Shown here: positions 1-11,600 of the stretch, one piece after another
Layout: every line of letters begins with the position of its first letter
Numbering within the stretch: position 1 is the first letter of the stretch
NCBI GenBank assembly: GCA_006937955.1
Contig: SSNP01000124.1
Span: forward strand, 1,321,761-1,385,760
DNA: 64,000 nucleotides
Direction: 5' to 3'
From: Pachypanchax playfairii
Taxonomy: Eukaryota > Chordata > Actinopteri > Cyprinodontiformes > Aplocheilidae
Made by a program: the position numbers and the translations under genes
The notes under the pieces: generated by a model
Databases searched by the model: none
Told to the model about the DNA's origin: nothing
Seen by the model: the letters and a program-made list of their open reading frames with translations, nothing else

Positions 1-45
1 TAAAGTTAAATCAGCTTCCAGCATTTCTGGCATTGTTTTGAAAAT

Positions 46-3000
46 TCAGTAACAAACCTTGACTCTATTTTCTATCAGCACTTTATCTGTGATCTGAAAA
101 TCTAGTGCTCCCCAGTTCAGTACGTTTCCTGGAGTGAAGTTCATGTCATCCATGTAGTTCCTGATCTCACAGGGGGACAGGACGTAGTCCCACATGTGGA
201 CATCCGACATCATGCCAACAAAAGACTGTGTGGCGTCAAATCCACCTCCATGTGCATCCTGCTCCTGTTGGGAATGCACAAGTTTGAATATAAATACTTT
301 GTAAAATTATAAAACTTAGGACAGCCAGGTTTAGGAAATAAACCTTACCTGTCCTAAAAGAATTATGACTCTTCCTCTGATGTGTGTTCCCGAGCTGACA
401 AATTTCCTGATAGAAGGTTGTCCATCAAACCAAATCTGAACTAGACCAGACTCAGAGTCCCATGTGCTGCAGATAGAGTGCCACATGTTTGGCTTGTAGT
501 CAAGGCCTCCATAAGTAGTCATACTGGAGCTAATATCCATCTCCATTAGCTTTGGGTTACCCTCCCAGAAAATCAAAAAGTCATTTGGAAGAGAAGGCGT
601 GGCTAAGGAAAATAAGGTGTGGGATCTTTTGAGGTCTGTAAAAGATCTGAGAAACAGATGAATCATTTAGTATACAGTTAACATCACTCACAGAGGTCCT
701 GCAGGTTCATCTGTACAGTTTTACCTCTGTGGTTCCCAACATTTTTTTTAAATTATTTTAACCATTTTCAACACCAGAAAAGTTGTCAGTGCAGCTGAAG
801 AATAAAGCTGATGAGTGAAGTTAAATTATATATTTGGTTAGTCTAAGACTGTATTCACACCTGATAGTCTGGTGGCTTTGGATTTGCATTAGATTACTGT
901 GATGAGCAACTATTAAAAATACATTAAACTTTTTTAAATAACTCTTTTTACATATTTCTAAGTAAGAATTTTATTTTGCGACATATTAGTTTTGCTAATA
1001 AAATACTGCAAACTGATGCAAAAGGGAATGAGTGAGTTTGCTTCACCCATATTATCCAGAGAGATTTGTTTAGTTGAAAATACAAAACAAAGAAAAGTTT
1101 TAATGTATCGTATCGTGTATCGTATCATGAGCAATGTATCGAGATACATATAGTGGGATAATGTATCGTTACAGCCCTAGTACCAGATCAATATTCTGCA
1201 GCAATGGGTTCAGGATGAGCAGATAACAAGTCAGAGAACTACACGAGGTGGCTGGGACAGCTGCATAATATAGTCCGCTTCCTGCTTTTGGTGCGGTCTT
1301 GGTCCAGTTGCATTCACACATGCAATCAAACCACTCCAGAGCTCGTTTCAATCAAACCGAGACCTATGTTCGCTTATTTGGTCCGAATCAAGGTTCGGTT
1401 GCCCATTCACACCTCCCCAAACAAACCAGACCTTTTGTGCAAACGAACTAGAATTCAATTCAAGCGAACTAAACAGGGCTGGTGTGAATGCACCCTAAGT
1501 ACAACTTGTCCTCTGACAGCTAAAAGTTTTTGTCACCCTTATGAGTATTAAATAATTTTTCTTCACAGTTTTTCAGCTTGAAGAGAAGTGTGCTCATAAC
1601 AACTGTGTGTTCTGTTTGATCGAAATGTAAAGTACAACAGTAAGGATTCTTTTCTTAAACATGTCAATAAAATACTTTTCAATTTCTTCTTGAAGTTTCA
1701 GGAAAATCAAACAGACTGAACAACCAGAAGATTTTACATCTGAACTCTAATTGTGTAACTAGACACAGAAATGCTACAGAGAAACTGAAGGTAAAACAAA
1801 ACAAACGCACCCTAGTGGAAGGCTGCAATGTAAGTTTTAAGTCCTGCTTCCTCCATGTAAACGAATGGCCCATTTTCATCAATAAATTATAAAAATACAC
1901 AAACACAATTTGTTTTATTTCCAGTGTTGGGCCTTGATATGTGTGTTCAAACATTCATATACTTAAACGTAATTAACTTTTATAAGAAGGGATTATGTGT
2001 AGGTGTAAAGGTCAGGGTTCTATACAACATACCATACATTTTATTCACAAATGAACATGGTTCACACAGACTTCATTTTATTTATTCAATTATTCTTTGA
2101 AACTTTAAAGATTAAGCTCTTGATTGATACAGCAGTGCTTTATGCAGTTAAAGTGTCTTTGGCATGCAATGTTCATGTTATTTTACTACTTGATATCCAG
2201 CAATATTAGAATTTTGCCCTGAGGACACTTTTCCACATAAACCAGGATATGCATATTTCCAATAATAAAGTTTACAATATACATATTTATTGAATATTGC
2301 TGGACAAGTTTGAGGAATGCATATTTATCAGAAGTAATTAAAAGCATAAACAGGAGATGTAAACAAAGTGATTACTATGGCAGAAAATGGAGAATCAGAT
2401 CAAGAATCTGTTGCGTTTGAGGGTTTGTCTTTTTCTGAATAAGAAATCAACTCAAATAGTCAATGTGACTGGATTTGATGAGCACAACAGTACATGTTTC
2501 AGCTGAAATCAGTTCCACAGGCTTCAAATTCTGCTGATCAAACACAGTCAGTGTCAGTGTCATCATGAATGCCTCTCTCATGGAATTACTAAAGTCAGAT
2601 CCTGATGTGCAAGACTCTGGTGGAACTGTTTCTCTCTCTGAATATCTGTGTTTTTATGGGCTCTAATTATTATGACTAAGTTGAATGATTTGTTGGCATG
2701 TGCAGGTGTGAAGGTGCATGTGTTTATGTGTTGACAGCTGGGAATAAAGTAACAGTTGTGACAGCAGCTTGTTTCAGAATGCACAGAAAGATCCTGTTGA
2801 CCTGACAGCCGCAGCTCATTTCAAACTCCAGTCCTTTTTTATTTAAAACATTCACATACTCAGAACTTCCTGTGTTGAGTGTGACACCCTGAGAAACCCC
2901 TCTATGTTGGGAACCACTGATTTTTATGACTAATTTACCTGTGACAGACGGTTACAGCAGTAAAGTCGTTCCTAGAAGTATTTAATGCTACACGAGCTCT

Positions 3001-3701
3001 GTTGCCTTCAACTGGGAAGGTGAACATCTTTCCAGTCAAATCTGAGAAAAGAAAGCAAAATATGTATTTCCTTTTTTGAATAGGACAGTCAAATTTAATT
3101 AATAAACTGTGAAATCTTTCTTGGCACAAGGTAAGAGGTCATGTTTATTTAAAAGAAATCCTCATAGCAAAAACCGCAATATTTTTGCTGTAATTCTTAT
3201 TTGTAATAGGGACACAGATTTTTTTAAGTCAATTTGATCATCTCGTATTTGGCTTGATTCTTTCTTTGTTCAGTATTTTATTACTTGTTCAATAAAAGTA
3301 AATAAGAAAGTCTCTTTCTTGCAAAACTATTTGATAAGTTTCTCATTGAAAGCAGAAGAAGTGTCAATGTTTTCTCAGGTCAGATAATTTGAGCTATCAA
3401 TGTCAAAGTGAAAAGAACAAATTTCTAATTTGAAGTAAAATTTGTTAGTTTTACTCATGGAGTTTTTTAGCTGTAAAAAAATGGTTTCTTACAAAGATGA
3501 AGCTCAAGATATAACCATGCTTTATTACCATTCAATCTGCTAATGGGCTGAAGCCTAACTGCGTTTCTTTACTGTGAACTCACAAAAAAATTACACACAA
3601 TTTAATGTTTGATTAAACTAATTGCATGTAAATGCAAACAAAATACCTTGGTTAATAGCTGCACACGCTGTCAGGGTCCCCAGTACAAGCAGGAACTTCA
3701 T
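46..3701 (-). CDS. Secreted pentraxin (C-reactive protein / serum amyloid P type), 4 exons
   Basis: Coding exons on the minus strand: 3647-3701, 2939-3041, 349-646 and 46-264. All have GT/AG boundaries and the phases join into 224 codons, the usual length of short pentraxins. Residues 1 to about 16 (start MKFLLVLGTLTACAA) form a signal peptide, so the product is secreted. The family signature HxCxSTWxS lies at residues 109-117. Cys51 and Cys112 are placed as the conserved disulfide pair. The calcium-site segment beginning EQD (153-155) and followed by GGGFD and QSFVG opens the last exon. Known for the family: calcium-dependent binding of phosphocholine or other microbial and damaged-cell ligands, as a disc-shaped oligomer in plasma. 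Whether this is the CRP or SAP lineage cannot be decided here, so no symbol is given. The window ends just past the stop codon, so the 3' UTR is not seen. Confidence 0.93.
647..2938. repeat. Large pentraxin intron filled with repeat fragments
   Basis: The 2.3-kb intron between pentraxin exons 2 and 3 contains two recognisable repeat pieces. At about 1280-1497 is a fragment ending in ggtgtgaatgcaccc, the kind of subterminal motif seen in inverted-repeat DNA elements; its partner end is not clear. At about 2150-2860 is one member of a dispersed repeat whose second copy lies at about 27185-27860. Both copies share a short peptide-like stretch starting MAEN and ending ESDQ, and similar flanks. 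I see no further coding exon in this intron. Confidence 0.5.
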
Positions 3702-5340
3702 CTAACAGAGAGAGAAAACACAGAAACATCAAAGAAAAAGTTTCGTTTTTCAATTAAACAATTAAACTCCATGTTCTTACTTTAAAATCTAATGGAAGAT
3801 TCTGTGTGTATAGCGATGAGGAACTTTCTGCTCACTCCTTCCACACTTCAGTCTGCTTTTAAGAGAACATCCTTTATCCACTTCCTCTTCTTCTTTTCTT
3901 CTGTTTTCTCCTCAGTGTCTCAACACATTGCTGTTGAATACTCAGCAGAATGTGTATAGTGGCCATCTTGATGCCGACCAGTTCTTGTTTCATAATGTAA
4001 TTTCAAACTAATTTGGGGAATGATTCTGTCTGTTTAGAGTTATATAGAACGTGTTTACTTCATTTGCATAAATGCAAGAAACTGAAGAATTTGATCGAGC
4101 ATTTTTTATAGCACAGTGAGACACATTAAACATTTCCTATGATAGAGACACTGGAGTTCATCCAGTTTTTCTGATGAAAATTAAGCTGCCAAAGAAGCAG
4201 AAATTAGCACTGATGGAACACATGAGCAGTTATTATATTTTGGCCTCCTACTTGAAATGTAAACCATTCTCCATGTATTAAAGAGAGAAACACACAAAAG
4301 ATATGGAGCATATTTACAAGTTGTTTTTATTGTCAGAACCCATCAACACACAGACATCAAGCTATCAAACACAACAGCTTGTCAAGTCAGCAGGACAGAA
4401 TTACAAGATTTTCTGAATTTGTTTATTCACTTTCCATTTATGTCCAGATTAACGGCTATAGAACCACAAGAACTGTGTAATTTTCAACACAGGCAAGCAA
4501 TAGGGATGAGGATGAGGTTCACCTGAACATGTTACAGTCTGTTGAAAATTTTAAATCCTTTCATGAGTTTCATCTAACATGACTTCTATTAGTGTTTGGC
4601 AGGAAGTAGAATAACTTACCAGATAAATATAAAATAATAAATAAATACAATTTTTATCAGGGTTTCATGAACTTATATATTCAGTTAAAGGAAACTGGAC
4701 TTGTGTTTTTATTCATTCTGACATTTTGCTTCTCACCCAAGGAGCTTTCTCAATTACAGTTCATCCAAAGGACAGCACACCCAAACAGAAGCCGAGTGAC
4801 ATGAATGTAGTTCATAGCAGTGAGGAGTGTTCTGACCTTTACATGTACAGAGGGAACTAAACAATGAGTAAACAATTGCATGGCACAACACAGGAGAGTT
4901 GGTCCTTCCAGTAAAGCCTCAGGAGTCCACCTACATCTCAAAGACACAAACATTGGTTTGGGTGATATGGCACATTGACATGCATAAGCAAAAATATTAT
5001 TGCCCATCTTTTGCCTTTCAGAGGCAGGTGATAATATTTTTGGACGTTTCTATATGTGTGTACATTCGTTAGCAAAATGAACCACTGAATGGATTCTGAT
5101 GTTCTTCTCTGAAGCAATCCATCTGCTGTTGATTAACTTTTGAAGTCAACCCAATTCAATATGGCCGCCAAGGCTAATCAACATTAGGAAATTAAAAAAA
5201 TATTTTCAACTCTGTAAATTTTACAATTATTGAGTTAAGATATGGAGTGTTAGTCGATGGGGGTCACATGCATCACATGCTCTGAGCATTGACTGATTAG
5301 ACAGGATGTTTTTTTTTATTTTCCCATTAAATCAACCATT
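3702..5340. other. Pentraxin 5' flank and intergenic DNA
   Basis: Upstream of the pentraxin start codon. A TTAAAAG box on the minus strand near 3857-3863 could serve as a TATA-like element about 155 bp before the ATG; this is inference only. From about 5040 to 5340 there is a dispersed repeat-like stretch (wording similar to 6115-6260). No gene is visible. Confidence 0.3.
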
Positions 5341-5399
5341 TGTTGTTGTCAGGTTCTCAGCAGCTGGTGTGTGATGTTTGTGTTTTGGTTGGACTAACC

Positions 5400-6080
5400 T
5401 CTCATTGCAGGGCGTGGCAGCAGCTGATCAGTGGTTCCAGGTGCGGCTCGTTACCCAGCCCTCTGTGGCTGGGTTTTTAAGCAGAGGAGGAACTGGAGAC
5501 AGACGCCAGTTTGTTACAACACTTACTGAGTCCTTGTCTGGGTCCTGAGCGCCTCCTTTGCGCTGGGCCGTCCGCTGGGCCGTCCGGAGAGCTCTTGGTT
5601 CCGTCGTGGTCCGGCACGACCGTCTCCTTCCCCTGGCTCTGGTCTGTCTCTGGTCCCCTCTGGATCTCCTGCACCTATCCTGGTCAGAACAACAACACCG
5701 CTGTCACCCCTGCCTCACCTTCATACCTGGAAACCAATCGTCTACTCTGGATTACCTGTACCCCTATCATCACCTGGAAAATCACCACCACCACTGCTGG
5801 TTCCTCAGTCCTCCTCCACGCACTTCCTGCCTTCCCAGCACTGTAAGTTCTGTGAGCACATTCCTCACACACCGCAGCCAGCACCATAAGTCATCTGTTA
5901 ATCAACCCATCACTAACCTGTTTCTCCTCCGCTGTCAGATCTCCTCCCGAGCTGCTACAGACCCGGAGCCCATGTCACATTATTTCTTGTTGTTGTTCAC
6001 TACCTGCACTGTGAATATTAAAACACCGTTTGCACTGACTACAAGGCTCCCGTGTGTTGGTCTGAAGTTTGGGTTTACAT
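5400..6080 (+). repeat. Possible LTR-like or promoter-bearing retroelement fragment
   Basis: A GC-richer block than its surroundings. It has a TATA-like gtttttaagcag at about 5473-5484, a stretch of C/T-rich leader and a poly(A)-type attaaa near 6017. That order (TATA, start region, poly(A) signal) is what a solo LTR would show. The flanks on both sides (5040-5340 and 6115-6500) resemble each other, so the block may have landed in or beside an older repeat. The open frames inside it (up to 183 codons) match no protein I know and are treated as chance. Weaker blocks of the same general texture lie at about 15120-15640 and 35510-35760. Family unassigned. Confidence 0.35.
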
Positions 6081-6109
6081 TAGAGTTCCATACTAACCTC
6101 CAGGTATGA

Positions 6110-8655
6110 TAGTTGTTGGTGTCAAGCTATCTGTATGTTAGCAAAATCCCATGAACCGCAGGATGAATTTTAACGAAACTTTCAGTACATAAAGGATGGA
6201 TATCCATGTACAACTACTTATTTTTTGGAGTCAATCCAGTTCAAGGTTAGACCATGGCTAATCTTGGCCAACACAAAATGGTAATAGCTTTAAGTTTTAC
6301 AGACATTCACCTCACGTTTGGTCTCAGCTATGACTCATCCACAGCACTCTGAATGATACACATTACACAACATCTTTACTCAAAACTGTCATTAACTCTT
6401 GGAGTTCACCTGGTTTGACTCTTGGTAAATTGTTTCATGACCTGCTGGACAACTTTTAGGGAAACTCTCAGAGTAATCACTGGATATACATCAACAACTG
6501 ATTGACCTTGGTGGTATCCATGGGAACTATCTCTTATATTTCAACATGAGTCTTGTTTTTCTATTGAATCATTTGTTAATGTTCTGACATCCTGTTTGCT
6601 TCTTCTTCTTTTTAAATAAAAAATTAAAGCTAAAGTGATATGAACCCGTTTTAACTGGTAAAGTTAACATGACTAGCATCCTCTTTAAAACTGTGCACAT
6701 TGTAACAGTGATAAGTCCTACAGGGTTTTAACTCTCCAAAATAGCTTGAAAAAAATAAACTTCCTTTTTTTGCAGCATCACCAATACAGTATCCAAAAAG
6801 TTTTGATTCCTTAAATATTTTTGAGCCATTACCAAAAAATTACATGGTGTTGTTTGGAATCCTAAATAACTGATCAAGAAAAAAAGAACTAATTCTAAGC
6901 TATAATTTAACAGTTTAACTTCCCTTGAAATCTCTTTCAAGATTTTCTGTGTGGATGAGACGAGGATTAAGAATTGGACTCACACCTATCACATTTCAGC
7001 CTGTGTCAACTTCTTTTACCCACTTCCTTTTCCTCCAGAATGCCAACTCAGGCTTATTTGATTATTGATGAATAAACAGAATCTTAGTGGTCGGTCCAGA
7101 TGTGGAAACAGTTCCAGCCAGTCTTTTTTTTGTGAGGGTGCTTTCAATCCAAGGATGTTTTGTCTGATTTTTCTTCAATGTGAAAGAAAAGAACCAGAAT
7201 AAAGACTTAAAGATACACGACACAACACATAAAATTTGCTGAAGAAGACACCTAGAATTCTTTCATTTTATTTGAAATCAGCTTTGTCACTATCCTTTTT
7301 TTAAAGGCTCATCATGAAAGATAAACTTCTAATTTCCCACTTTCCAAATGTTCTTTCCCTAATGACTCAGACATGCAACACAGATGTATTTGGTCCATTA
7401 CAAACATGTTGCTAAGAGCTAAATGGGTGCACATGTGTGAAATGGGATGCAGAACACGGATCCAACTGAAACATGAATGTTGGGGACAGTTTTCTGAAGC
7501 TGTTCAAGTGACTTTATAAGCAGAAGTTTCGCTTTCATTATGAGCATCACTTCACCTAAACTCGTCACATTGCATCGCTGTTTAACCAAACAACCTTATA
7601 ATCAACAGCATTCCTAAAGACATGTTAGTCAGCAGCTACAGAACATGTTGCCACAAGTTTGCTTTAGGGTGTTCTGTAACAAAACCTTTCCCGGTAGAAA
7701 TGTTTTGCAAATTAAATTTCTTCATCATCTGGCTGCCAGACAAGTTCCTGTCAGAGAGGTTTATCAGGCTAAAAAAAGCTGGAAAGTTGTTTGTCTCAAA
7801 GAAAAGAATGTTGTGTGTGCAAACAGAACCTGATGCTGACTGTGTTGTGTTGGGCTATTCAGTTCATTTGAGTAAGAACAAAAAACAAAACATTTTTTAT
7901 CATAGAACTAGACTTTTGTTGATCTGATCTTGTTTCCTTGAATTCAACAACTATAAATTTTGTATGTTGTTTTCAAGAAATCAAAAAATATTTGTTAGGC
8001 AAAAACATCAAAGATATTGTTTCATTGAACTTTAAGACTGAACGTCACCTGGAGTGGAAAAAAACAGAATTTGCTGTTCAGAGCCAATAAATTTAATTTT
8101 ACTTTTTTTTTACAGTGTATATACTTAATATTTGGGGATACCATATGTGGAAAATGTAAAACTACAAAAGAAGTAAAGCAGACAAGTAAAATAGGCAGAA
8201 ATATCAAAGAAAAAAAAAAAGTGCAAGTTTAATTCACTAATAATGCGATTGGACAGTTCTTCTGAGATCCTATTGGTTCCTGTAATACTTCCCCAATTTT
8301 GTTATGGTACACATTTATAATTTATCACTGGCATTTGAAATGTGTACAACCAAAAGCAACATTATAAGCTCAAAAGTAACAAAATAAAAATATAAAATCA
8401 TAAGAAAGTGTAATTGAAGAAGAACAATAAATCTAAACTGAACAATAAAAATCATGATGCATAAAATCACTGTCCTCAGATCAGTCATAAGTCATAACAT
8501 CATTCTACTGATAAAAACATGAAATAAAGGTTTTAAAATGTGCACAAAGTTTTTTTTTACATTTGAAATTGTGTTGTTATGTAATAATAGTCATGTTTGT
8601 ATAGAGTTAGAGTTTTTATCTGCAAGTATAAACTTTAAGCAGGATTGTGACAGTC
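6110..8655. other. Gap between pentraxin and steap4, including the likely steap4 3' UTR
   Basis: AT-rich DNA with no recognisable gene. The steap4 stop codon is at 8656-8658, so the 3' UTR should run from 8655 downwards. No exact AATAAA on the minus strand was found close by; an ATTAAA on that strand sits at 8092-8097 and is a possible but unproven cleavage signal. Confidence 0.3.
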
Positions 8656-11600
8656 CTAAATTAACAGGGCCTTCCTGGTAGCGTCTCCTGGATCGGTCCT
8701 CTCCCAGCCCTGTCGGATCCGAATCAGGCTTTTATCCACACAAGGCAGAAGCAGCAGCAGCTTGACCAGCAGCACCACTGTAGGCACCACCAAACAGAGC
8801 ATGTAACCAGGGGGAGTGTACCATTTATAGGAGGAGAGGCGAAGGAATTTGTCCCAGCCGTACAGGTAAGTGTGAAATGTACAGACGAACAATGTCAGGT
8901 ATCCCAGCTTAGACTGAAAACAGAAAAAAAAACACAAAACAAGGTCTTTCTTTTTGCACTCAAACACAACAAACACATTCACAAAAGAAAACATTTTATC
9001 ATTTTGGTTCTGAGTGACTCAGATATTGGACTGAACATTCCCTTAAATCACCCGGGAGCTTTCCAGTGACCTTGTGTAAGATCTGCAGCACCACAGCGAC
9101 CTTTACAAACAAAAACAAACCTTTGAGCACACGTGCGCTGATTCCAGCATATCTTTATGAGCTCCGATTTTATTGTGGTTATTCAACTGCAGTCTCCAGA
9201 GAATATAAATTCCCATAAAATACCCACACAAGTGTGTGTGTGTTTTTGTCCAAACAAAGACGTTAAGACTGCGACTCAGGATAATATATGTCCCCGAATT
9301 ACATTTGATGAATAACTTAACATTTAAAGAGTCGCTTCAATTCGTGCTGGAGTTAAGGGGTAGGATGGTGTGAGAAAATTAGCTTGACATGACCCAGATA
9401 CATTTATGAATGAGTCTGTTTCTTTGTTCTCATTGGTCAGCATGGGGGGAAAAAAGTAAACATCAGAGTCTGCTTAGGTAAAATAATCACAAAAGAGCTG
9501 GCACTGGAAAAAGGAGAATATCAGTAACACAGTTTCAGCCGAGTTAATAAGTTAGAAACAGACATCTGGCCTACGCCACATTTTTCCATCTGAGCTGGAG
9601 CAGAGAACTGTCCTCATCAGTCACAGCTTGAATCTTAGTGCGCAGGGATGTGAAGACTGTTGTAGCTATTCTGCCAGTATCCAAATTCCCTGTTCAAGGT
9701 CCAATTTCCTGTTCTGTGAATTTCCACACCAACTGAACCTCAGAAGTGTAGACGAATAACAACTGTGACAGTGAAATGGCAGTATGTAGAAGGTTTTATG
9801 ACACGTTTATATGAAATTCTGCAGCAGACTTAGCAGAACGTTCTACAATGTAGACATAATTTGTCTTTTTTTTCACATAGACAGAAATTGGGATTTTGGA
9901 GCTCTACAGCTGAGGTAGATTTTACAGTATAAACTGGCTTTTTCATATATTTAACACTGTTTACACAATCACTGATCAAGTGTTTTTATTTTTGAAGACT
10001 TAAAACAGACTGTTCAGCAATGAGTGAGAACATGCACCATTACATGTGACCCCCTCTATGTGAATGACATTGTCCTCATTTTGAAAAGAAAATACTTCAT
10101 TGTCATCAGGGCCGGTTTTGGGCATAGGCAGACTAGGCAATTGCCTAGGGTGCCCTCTGCTGGAGGGGGCGCCAAATTCTCTTTTCTTTAAATTTTTGTA
10201 AATTTTTTTTATTTGATTTTTTTTGGACAAACTGTTGGACACACCATTCATCTCATGTATAGAGCAAAATAAGTACTAATTAAATATCTATCTCTATCAT
10301 CTCTACTGTTTATTTTAGTATAAATAAATATTTTTTGCAATGTAATCCAGTTATTGAGTTACGTTGTTTCTGTTCTGGGCAGTAGGAGGCGCCAAAATTG
10401 TTCTTCGCCTATAGGGCACCATGCAGCTTAGGGGCGGTCCTGATTGTCATTGTTTTCAATGACTTCTGTTAAGAGCTGCACCGTGGAGCAGTGGGTAGCA
10501 CTGTTGCCTTGCAGCAACAAGATACTGGGTTTGAACCCCACTCCTTTCTGTATGGACTTTGCAAGTTCTCCCCATGCACACATGGTATTCCGGCTTTCTC
10601 CTTCAAACCAAAAATATGCATGGGATTAATTGGAAACTCTAAATTGTGTTGGAATGGTGATCTGTCCAGGTGTAACTCCGCCTCTCACCCAATGACTGCT
10701 AGAGATAAGCAGGTAATGAAAATGACTTCTTTCGATTGCCTTATTTGTGTCCATTCTGCTTGATGTTCCAATAGTCATTTTTTCTCGTACTTTAGTTGTT
10801 ATTACCTCCACCAGCCGCAAGGTGGCAGTGGAGCAGGCTATGTTTTCATCAGAGTTTATCTGTATGTTAACAAGATATCTCAAAAACTCTTGGATGGGTT
10901 TTGATGACATTTATTCCTGGATAAGACAGAAATCTCATACAGTGATACGGATCACCACCAGAAAATCCCAACATTTTCGAGAAAGACTGAAGATGCGGGA
11001 CTTTCAACTCATCATGCGCCGAATTTAGCTTAAAAACTATAATATGGGATTGTTATGGCTTCACTTTCTCCACAACAAAACCAAAGACAAGTCTAGATTT
11101 TATTCATGTCTATGGCTCAGACAATGTACCATTAACTTATCTATTACCTACATTTTATATAAATAAACCAACATGATAAAATCTACCTGAATGAAGCTGA
11201 ACTCTCTCCAACTAAGAACGTTGCTGACGGAAGGAAGTGAAGATATTCCCAACAGGAGATACAGTCCAAATCCGAGTACCCCCATCGAGTAGTACGAGTC
11301 GGTTCGCCAGGCCATGGTTGTGTCAAATTCATTTGTTTTGTTCTCCCTGATCTTAAAGTGACGGTAAACAAAGCACAAACAGGTTATTTAATTAATTACT
11401 TTCTAATTGAAAAAATAAATAAATAGCTAATTCCAAGGAAACAAAATGTTTTCCAGTTGGGTTACCTGTGAGATCGTTATGGCTGCAAGTCTGTATCTGA
11501 CATAATATCTGTGAACAGAAGTAACAAAACTATTTAACACAAAATCCACATGAAAATGTCAAGCACTATCATGTTTCTAAGCTGGTTCTTTATTTCTAAT

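Noticed and set aside
5558..6109. 183-codon plus-strand open frame
   Set aside because: Lies wholly within a GC-richer repeat-like block, His/Pro/Ser low complexity, overlapping open frames on both strands; no family features.
8092..8097. ATTAAA as the steap4 poly(A) signal
   Set aside because: Over 550 nt from the stop and only one variant hexamer in AT-rich DNA; left as a possibility, not called as a feature.
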